Shown here: positions 1 through 10,300 of the stretch, piece after piece
How the letters are laid out: every line of letters begins with the position of its first letter
Position numbering within the stretch: the first letter of the stretch is position 1
Source: Hydra vulgaris
Lineage: Eukaryota > Cnidaria > Hydrozoa > Anthoathecata > Hydridae
Direction of reading: 5' to 3'
DNA: 64,000 nucleotides
Assembly: GCF_038396675.1 (NCBI RefSeq)
Contig: NC_088928.1
Span: forward strand, 12,434,001 to 12,498,000
The notes under the pieces: generated by a model
Database searches by the model: none
The model's input: only the letters and a program-made list of their open reading frames with translations
Told to the model about the DNA's origin: nothing
Made by a program: the position numbers and the translations under genes

Positions 1-7
1 AACAGAT

Positions 8-59
8 GTTCTAAACACAATAAAGACACTATATATAGTGTCTTTATTGTGTTAAGAAC
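8..59. repeat. Short-loop palindrome
   Basis: Arms at 8-30 and 37-59 pair at 22 of 23 positions around the loop ATATAT, which is itself self-complementary. The surrounding AT-rich sequence (60-760) shows no gene. Confidence 0.85.
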
Positions 60-759
60 AACTGTTAAACATATCTTTTCAATTTTTTATCCATCCTTTT
101 TCCTAATTTTTTTCCTATTTCACTTGGGCTTGACAGCTCAGTCTAGTTCTTTAAAGCATATTTTTGCATTTTTTAAAAGAGAGGCAGATTTTTTTTAAAA
201 GAACTGAAGTTTAAAGGTGACCACGTTCCAGCATTGTTTAACAGTATACCCAACATTTAGTTTCTGTGGTTTTAATTTTTTTAGTATTTGATTACATTTT
301 AAAATTGAATTAAAATTTTTTCAATGGTGCATATAACTCAATATGACATACATTTTAGCTAAATTCTACACACAAAAAGATTTTACACAAAATAATAAAA
401 TAAATTATAAATTTCAACACACAAAAAAAAATTTTAAAATTTTAAAATTTTTAGGATTCCTATTTATCTTTTTTTTTGCACAAATTTTTTAAAGATTTAA
501 TTCTATTTCTGTTAAAAAAATGTCTACATGTTTTGTATCCTTTCAAAAAATTATTTTTCTCATTTGGTCAATTGAAATCGTTAGTATTGTAAATCCATAA
601 TCTAGCTAAAAATTGATTTAAATTTTGAAAATGTATAAAAATTTTGAAAATTGTGAAATCAAATTTCACATTTTTATTGATTATCATACATTATAAAATA
701 GTTTTTGTCATTTTTTAACATATGTTTATTATTTTATATTATTATATATTTAACTTTTT

Positions 760-1020
760 TTTAAATGTTATTTACCTCCTTAAGGGCAAGAGGGACACTC
801 AAATCGAGGAGGCTACTTTATTTTGGTTATAACTTTCTCTCAACTCTTTCAATCCAAAACACAACTTTGACGAACAAGGCCAGAAAGGCGGAGAAAGAAG
901 TAGAGGGCAGTATCAGGGGCGCGGTATGCATTGAACTCATAACTTCTTGCTTATGAAGCAAACAGAGCGTTTGCTTCACTACTTCACCACCACATTAACA
1001 CTACACCACTACCACTACAC
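760..1020 (-). mobile_element. tRNA-derived SINE-like element (minus strand)
   Basis: Read on the minus strand, about 990 to 905 resembles a tRNA. There is an A-box-like TAGTGAAGCAAACG, then an anticodon arm GCTTCATAAGC whose loop carries CAT, then a B-box-like GAGTTCAATGC and a CGCGCCCC end. A unique body follows down to about 771 and a short A-run near 755-765. A simple GTAGTG-rich stretch sits upstream of the tRNA head (960-1025). This layout is that of a tRNA-derived SINE. The 63-codon plus-strand reading frame here is therefore not a gene. The family was not identified. Confidence 0.5.
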
Positions 1021-1302
1021 CACTACCGTATTACCTCAACTTAAAATTAATAATAATTTGAATTGTTAATTAAATTTTTTTATTCAAAACTTTATTAATT
1101 TAGATAATTTAAGCTTTTAAATTTAAGTAATAAATGAATAATTTATAAAATTTTTTTTTTTTAATGTTTTAATAAGAATAAAAATAAAATCAAAATAATT
1201 AAAAAAAAATTAATTTTGTTTAAAATTTTAATAAATTATTTTTAGGTAAGTTTTTCTTTCTTTTAATTAATATAACAAAGTTGTTTAAGGTTTTTTTTTA
1301 AG

Positions 1303-1387
1303 GTCAAAGACTACACCAAAGCAGAGCAATATTTTAAAAAAGCTATTTTCCTTGATCCTAATCGAGTTGAATCTTATCAAATTTATG
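1303..1387 (+). CDS. TPR gene exon (first in window)
   Basis: Acceptor AAG before 1303, donor GTAAAT after 1387. It encodes 28 codons, beginning VKDYTKAEQYF, plus one base (phase 1), which joins GT of the next exon to give glycine. Confidence 0.75.
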
Positions 1388-4300
1388 GTAAATTTTTTAT
1401 TTGACTTTATTACCAAGTAAAATAATCTGTTGTACATAGGCATTTATTACTGTCTTTGTTTTAAAACATAATTGTATTTGAGAACCCAAAAAATATTCCT
1501 AAAACTACCAGTAACTGAGAACCCATAAATATCCTTAAAACTACCAGTAACTGAGAACCCATAAATATCCTTAAAACTACCAGTAACTGAGAATCCATAA
1601 ATATCCTTAAAACTACCAGTAAACTACTAGGGCTAAACCCAAGGAATGGCAAATTTAATTTCTACATTTATTTATTTGTTATTACACTAATAATTTTCAG
1701 TATGCTTCGTACATTTGTGCACTTCAGTGTGTGCTTTATTTTATCCATTATTCTCAGCACACACTGAAACAATTTTGTTTCTTCCCATATTTCTCACAAT
1801 ATTTCTTCCCATATTTCTTGCCATATTTTACTACATTAACCATATCTATACTGCCACAAATCTCAATACTATACTGCCACAAATCTCAATAATATCCCCC
1901 CCCCCCTACTTATTTAATTTGCAAACAATCTGATAGAAAAAAATATTCCAATAATAAATAATAAAAAATAATAGAATAGATTTAATTATTTTCAGGTCAT
2001 GCTCTTGTTAGTCAAAATAAGCTAGATGAAGCTCTATCAACATTGAAGAAAGCATTGCAAATTCTTCCACAAGATGAAGACAGCCTAGCAATTATTAGCA
2101 GCATATACAGGTGTTTTTTTTCTTCTTACTTTGAAGATTATTTATGAGATTGCTTAATTCCTAAACTAGTGGATATTTTTTGTGTGATTAGATATTTTAT
2201 AATTAATGTATAATTTTGTTTAGTAGTCAGTATTTTTTTTAGGAAGATAAAAGACTATGAACATGCTTTATATTTTAAGGAGATGAAAGAGTTTATATTT
2301 TAGGGAGATAAAAGACTCTTAAAATGCTTTATATTTGAGGCAGACGAAAGACTATTAAAATGCTTTATATTTTAGGGAGATAAAAGACTATGAAAATGTT
2401 TTATATTTTAGGGAGATAAAAGACTCTTAAAATGCTTTATATTTTAGAGAGATGAAAGACTCTTAAAATGCTTTATATTTTAGGGAGATAAAAGACTATG
2501 AAAATGCTTTATATTATCAACTACAACTCAATAATATAAAATCAAATGTAAGATTTTCAACTATGTTTTTTAAATATAAGTTTATTAATTTTATCAGAAG
2601 GTTACTACAACTTGTTTACAGATTTTCAAAACTGTTTGAAAATTTAATGAACCTATTCCAATGGTTGCTCTCAGTCCTGCAATCTGATATTTAATTTAAA
2701 TTTGTTTTTTTAATTTGATTTTATTTTAACATAGAATTTAATCTTTCTGAATGTTATAACTTACTAAAATTACTTTTCTAACAATAAAATCTTCTACATG
2801 CTGCTATATAAACTTAAAGACTATCAAAAAACAATAATGATTTTTCAGAATCATCTGACAATGATATTTCTTAGAAAAATGATGTTGTCATTATATTCAT
2901 GCATTTTATTTATATAAATATGAACTCAAAAAAAGATGCTTGACTCAAGATTTTTTGAAGTTTTTATAAAATTAAGCTTTTTAATGTTATGGAATTGTTT
3001 AGATTTGATAATTTAACAAGATATGCCAGAGATATGATGGAATAATTTAATAGTTTAACAAGATATGCCAGATACATTATGGAGTAATTTAATAATTTAA
3101 CAAGGTATGCCAGATATATTAACAATTATTATGACCTTCCGTTTCCAGCTAACTATTAAATACTTATAAAATCTTACATAAGAACTTCAATATTCAAGAT
3201 CATCCAATTTTATTCCCTGTATTAGCTTGTATTTATTATTGCCACTTACACAGGGAATACACCATGAGTAAAACTCAGGGGACATTAGGGGTGATCTAAT
3301 CAGGCTGGATGTTTTAAAAAAAACAAAAAACTTGCCAATATTTTACAAAAATAGGCTTTAAAACTGCTGACTGTGTTTCAATATTTACTAGAAACATCTT
3401 TTAAAATATTTACTACAAACATCTTCTAAAATATGTACTACAAACATCTTCTAAAATATTTACTACAAACATCTTCTAAAATATGTACTACAAACATCTT
3501 CTAAAATATGTACTACAAACATCTTCTAAAATATGTACTACAAACATCTTCTAAAATATGTACTACAAACATCTTCTAAAATATGTACTACAAACATCTT
3601 CCAAAATATTTACTACAAACATCTTCTAAAATATTTACTACAAACATCTTCTAAAATATGTACTGCAAACATCTTCTAAAATATGTACTACAAACATCTT
3701 CTAAAATATATACTACAAACATCTTCTAAAATATGTACTACAAACATCTTCTAAAATATGTACTACAAACATCTTCCAAAATATTTACTACAAACATCTT
3801 CTAAAATATTTACTACAAACATCTTCTAAAATATGTACTACAAACATCTTCTAAAATATTTACTACAAACATCTTCTAAAATATTTACTACAAACATCTT
3901 CTAAAATATGTACTACAAACATCTTCTAAAATATTTACTACAAACATCTTCTAAAATATTTACTACAAACATCTTCTAAAATATGTACTACAAACATCTT
4001 CTAAAGTATGTACTACAAACATCTTTTAAAATATGTACTACAAACATCTTCTAAAATATGTACTACAAACATCTTCCAAAATATTTACTACAAACATCTT
4101 CCAAAATATTTACCACAAACATCTTCTAAAATTGAATTTTAAAGTATTTAGGCAGGCTGAATTAAAGTTAAAAGCTGAGTTAAGTTAAGTTTTATTTTTT
4201 CCCTTTAAAAAAATAATTTGTAATATAAATTTAATAGTGAAATGTAAAAGCCTGGTGCCTGGTAAAACTTATTATAAATACTATTATCAGTTATATCATC

Positions 4301-7300
4301 TAAGTAAAAAACACAAGCTAACAATAAAAAACACAAGATAATAGTATACTTTCTTTAATTTATTACTATGCTACATTCTAAACTTTTAGGCTGGTTTTTT
4401 TTCTTTCTCATCTCAAAATCATAACTTTTCACTTCAATCAAAATCATAATGTTTAACCTATAAAATGTTGTTTTTTAAACTTTTTAATTTCATGTCTTTT
4501 AATGTATTTAATGTTTTAGTTTGATTTGATTATTTGAGTTGATTTTCTTTAATATAAAGAGTTCTTTATAATTATTATTACTAATATTATTTTTATTATT
4601 ATAATTTTATTATTTATGCTAGAATAAAAGAAGTATATTATAAATTAAATATATTGAGTTTTGAAAAAACATCAATGTTTTTCTTGATGGAAGCAATCTT
4701 TTTGTTTAAATAAGGAGACTGGAAGAAAATAACATCTTTTTAATAACCTTTTTGTCTTAACAGAATTCAGTTCAAAAAAGTATTATCCGAGTGTGTTGCT
4801 AAAATATTTCATCTCAGGATTCTTGTTGTTGTTAATTTATCAGTTGTAATTGGCTTATATAATATTGTTTGTAAAATATCTATTAATATAATGTGCAATA
4901 TGTTTTAATGTTGAAAGTGATTTTCTTTTATGCTGCTAGGTTGTAAAAATAATAAAAAACCACTTGCAGTGGCTGAAAGTACAGACTCCAAATATTAAAT
5001 CATTTTAAAACTCATTGTATAGGAAGAGGAGGGAAGGTCATTAACTTTCTGCCCAACATTGCAGTTTTTAAAAATATTTATATATTTATGTTTTATTTTT
5101 TTATTCCTGATTGCTTTTATTAACTTCTTATATCTGTTCGTCAATATCCAAATATACAATTTTTGAGTGGATTTTCTTCAATTTTTTAGTCATTTAATGA
5201 TAGGTTTTCTTCAAATTTTAAAGTCACTTCCTGATGATAGGTTTTCTTCAATTTTTTGAGTCACTTCCAACGATTGATTTTGTTCAAATTTTGAGTCACT
5301 TCTCAAATATAAATTTTCTTCAAAGTATTGAGCTGATTCCTGATGATAGATTTTCTTGAAATTTTTGAGTCACTTCCTGATGATAGGTTTTCTTGATATT
5401 TTTGAATCATTTCCTGATGATTGGTTTTTGGTCAAATCGTAGAGTCACCCCCAGATGAAAGGTTTTCATCAAATTTTTGAGTTACTTTCCAATGATAGGT
5501 TTTCTTCAAATTTTAGATACATACTTTTACATGGAAACAATACAATGAAACAAACAATACAGTATTTATTACTTTTGCAGTAAGTCAAGTAATTTAATTA
5601 ATTTTAGTTTCATTTTTATACGAGCAGAAAAGTAATATTTATAGGCAAATTGCAAAACATATTGTAGCCAATAGTGTCTTAGCAAAATGCGTTTGTCTAA
5701 AATCCCAAAAGTCGTGAATTTAAAGTCTCTGGCATTGACTTTCTATGTGGCATGAACCCTAATTGTGCAATTTAGATTGGACATCATTATGTTTATTAAT
5801 TGAATACAAATTGTTTACAAATTGTAAAAATATAAAAGTAAGTATATACATTATATGTATATGTATACATTATAGTATTATTATATATAAATATAATTTA
5901 TGTATATGTATATCTCATCTTTATATAATACCTTTATATTTAACAGTTTGTTAAAGCTTCTTTTTAAGCATTAGCACTTTTGCTAAATCATAATGTTATT
6001 AAATAACACATTAATTTGAATTTTGTTTAAAACAAAGAAGAAAGTTGATCAATAAAAAATCTCTTGAAAAACATGCAGTATTTAAATCTGACATTATGGA
6101 AAGAAAAGAAAAAGAACTGTTTTTTTATTTTTTATTAATTTAGCACAATGTTTATATTGTTATGTACTTTTGTGCATTGTTTATATGTTGTTACTTTTTA
6201 TGTATAAATAATGCTAGATATATATATTTTTTTAATATTGTTCTTTGTCAATTGCATCTGTCTTTTTTTTTACTTAATGTTTTTTGTTATGTGTGTTGTT
6301 GCTTTTTATATTGCTGTTCACTATTGTTTAATAAATATATGTGGCATATAAGTTCTCCTAGAATTTGGATTCTCTTTTTGTAAACAACTGTGGTGAGTGT
6401 CTTTAAATTTGATCAAGACTTTATTTAAATTTTAAGTTATGAAGAATAATTGCATAGCAAATATTCTGGTTGCGGCTGACTATTGTTTAAAATTCAAGTC
6501 AACAGTTAAAAAATCTAAATGTTATTCTTACTTAAAGTAGATTAAAAAAATTTAAAATTATTTTATACTAAAAAGTTACACTCAAAATGTTGTGTCCACT
6601 CTCTCGATTTTTCCAAACCACCAAAATTATAAAATGTTATATCAAACCAGGGTTGGCACCCTAAAAACCAAAATACCACCCAAAAACCCCATAAAATGTT
6701 CTTTTTGGTTTCTGAATTCAATTGGGTTTATTTTTATTTAAATTATACATGTAATTATTTTTTCTTTTAACTTTTGTATTATTTTAACTACTTACACGTT
6801 GGATATTAACTACTTGCATGTTTGATTTTAACTACTTACAAGTTGGATTTTAACTACTTACAAGTTGGATTTTAACTACTTACAAGTTGGATTTTAATAA
6901 GATTGTCTAATTAGAAATTTTAATGTCTTTAAGTTTGTTTAATATAACTAGTTACTACTTTTTTTTTTTTTTACATTTATCAAAACAAATTAATAATTGA
7001 ACTTTTAGGGGAGTGTTTTTTGTAAGTTTTTTTGATATTGATTACTGTAAATCACGCTATGCATAACCTCACATTGCAGTCGAGACAGTAGTATCTTGTT
7101 TCTTTTTACATTCTTTTTCCGTTTTTATATATCTGTGAGCAACATACCTTGCACTGTAGAGTTTCAAATTATATTAGTGCTCTTAGGTGCCTTATACACG
7201 AGGGGGGACGCTTATTAATTTTTGGAACTACCAAGTACATAATACCTACCAAGTACATAATATTCCTCATCATAAAATGTATGTAAGTTAAATCTACTTA

Positions 7301-10300
7301 CGTGTTAAATCCTTCACTTAATATTACAAAAATATAATAAAACAGACAAAGAGAGTAAGCACCTAAGAGTAGACAAAATGAACACAATTTTTTGGTAATA
7401 TCAGGGTATTAGGTGTCAGATTGGCAGAACAATTGTTTGAAAAACTTTTTGTCTCTAATTATTCGATTTAAATACATACATATATCATAAATACATACAT
7501 ATATCTGGCATATATTTTGTTAACCTTAATTATTCCATAATGTTAAAAAATATTCCGAAATAAACTTAAGATCTTGGGTCAAGCATTACTCTTTAAGTTC
7601 ATATTTATTTCAATAAAATCCCTGAATATAACAACATCGTTTTCTGAAGCAATATCACTATCAGGTGATTCCAAAAACCACTATCATTTTCTGATTCCTT
7701 ATATTTCACAACAGAATTTAAGCTAAAAATAAAATCAAACCACTTATAACTATAAGTATGAATAATGCAAACACAAACCTAAATTGTTAGCAAAATTTAT
7801 ACAACCATTAATACTCTTATTTACACACTAATTACCGCCACTTATACTCCACCAATCATTAGCTGATGTGGATATTTTGTCACGTGAAATTTTCATTGAA
7901 TAGATAGAAAGCAGGTAAAAAATAATTTTTCTAATCGATATGCTTAATACCTAGGCATATATTCTGAATAATTTTTATTAGGCCATTTCTCTGCTTATAG
8001 TTGAACTCTTGTAGTTTAAACTCGTATAACTTTAAAAAGCATTTAAATCTAACATATTCTTTGGTCCCTTCAGGGTTTAATATTTAGAATTGAACTCACC
8101 CCTTGAAGATTCGATTTGCATGAGTTCAGCTGTACTTTACTTGCTTTTTGGTAAGTTTTTACTTAAAAGACTAAAAATATGTTAAAAATATTATAAAACA
8201 TAATATTTTTAATAAATAAATAATTTTTAAAACATAATATTTTTAATAAATAAATAATTTATAAAACATAATATTTTTAATATATTTTTAGTCTTTTAAG
8301 TAAAATAATTAATTATTTATAACAGTTTCTCTACTTCTTGCCTCATCACCTATGTCAAATCCACAAAAGTTTTTTAATGGTTAAGAAGTTATACAAAAAG
8401 AAGATCGAAATTTCCAGAGAATCATTTGTTAGGCTCCAGGTGAGATATTAGATAATTAAAAATTCAAAGGCTAAAAATAGTGAGAAGACTGATTTGATTG
8501 GTTGACTGATTTAATTGGCAGTTAGAGGGATCAGAACAATATCCAGAGTTAATTTTAAAAATTGGAAACACAGATGCCTTTTTCAACCAGGCAGGAAAAT
8601 AGTAAATCAGTTAAACACTTGTTAAATAGTTTAAAAAGTTAGGTTTTAAAACCTAAAATCAGGCCCGCCCAGAGCTTTTTTGATGCCTGGATCCAAAAGT
8701 TTAATAGGTCCCCTATCATACTTTAGGTCTTAAAATGATAAATAGCAAATAAATTAGTATAGTTATTTTTTTGTTTATTTTCATAGAAAACCTAATATCA
8801 CATTTAATTAATTTTGGTTTGTAGAAACAAACTATGGTAAAATCAAGTCATAATACACAAACACATCTTCGGGGTTTTAGCGACAAAATTTAAAATAACT
8901 TCTTCATTAGAAACGTTATTGGCTAAATCTGATAAATTGAAAGGATCATCAAGTAGCACAATCGCTCCTGGCCCATTGAGGAACGAAGATAATCTTTGAT
9001 GACACCTAAATTGCTGAAAGATCTTTCACCTTCAGATGTTGAAACAGGCAATGTTAGAAAGATTCCAAGTGAAACACACACTGGTGGTAATATTGAATGC
9101 AGCCCCTTTGCATAAACTTCATTTAGAAGTTTGACAGGCTTTTCGTTGGCTAGAATATTTCTTCTTACAAAAAAAAATGCCGAACTTGATCAGAAAATTC
9201 GTTTTTATATAAGTCTTCTGGGTAAAGTTTAGCCAGATTCTCAGCTTTTAAACCTAGTTTTTCGTCTGTTTGGGATTTCTGGTGTTAAATCCTTTACTTA
9301 ATGTTACAAATACTATTTCTTTGCATTGCACATAAGTTCAAAAGTGAGCAGAGCAAGGAATGAAAATTGTGGATTATTCTGCTTAATCAAGCTTCCATTG
9401 TAAATACCTGCCATATTAGCTTGATATACCTGCCATATTAGCTTGATATACCTGCCATATTAGCTTGATATACCTGCCATATTAGCTTGATATACCTGCC
9501 ATATTAGCTTGATATACCTGCCATATTAGCGCCATTTTTGTAGCCTTAACCACCAGATTTTTTATGTCGAGCTCATTCTCTACCGAAACATTCAATATCA
9601 ACTTTGTTATATCAGATACCTTCTTCTTTTTAAGTTCTTTTAGCTTAAGGAACCTTTTTTTAACCACCCACAGGTGATTATCACTGAAATGCAAAAAGCG
9701 GAAGTAGTTTGCTCGCTGTAAAACGATTCGGGAGTGCTGTCCGTGATGATGGTGAAATATATTGATTTCTCAAATAACTTCTCGGACCACTAGTTTGCCG
9801 CACTCTTCCATAAATTTATTCTGTGATTTCCAGAATAAGTAATGAGCTTGTATGCATTTTTCTTCTTCTTGGTGCTTAGCAGTATGATGCATATGATCTT
9901 GTGGCAAGCAATTAATTTGAGCGCTCCAAGAAAGTTTCCACTTTTATTTTTGAATAACTTTTGATTGGACCCTAATTGCAAACCAAAAAATAATCAAAAT
10001 TGTAATCCATGATTATATCCAATTATAACTTATAATTTTGAATTTTAAATTACAAATAAAATATTGCAAAATATAATTTAAAATTTAAAAACAATATTCT
10101 TACCCCTGAAAGCTAGAAAAGTTGTGACATCAAGAATGCATTGTAAATTTACTTTCCATCGCTTTGTTTTATCTCCAATTTGTTTTTCTAATTGATGCTT
10201 AATGGATTTGACTGACTTTTTAAGTGAATCGACTGAAAAGTGATTTGACTGACTTTTCAAGTGAATCCATTGAAGTGATTTGACTGACTTTTTAAGTGAA

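Noticed and set aside
3385..4133. CRISPR-like array
   Set aside because: The 25-bp units are contiguous with no unique spacers and the genome is eukaryotic, so it is a minisatellite.
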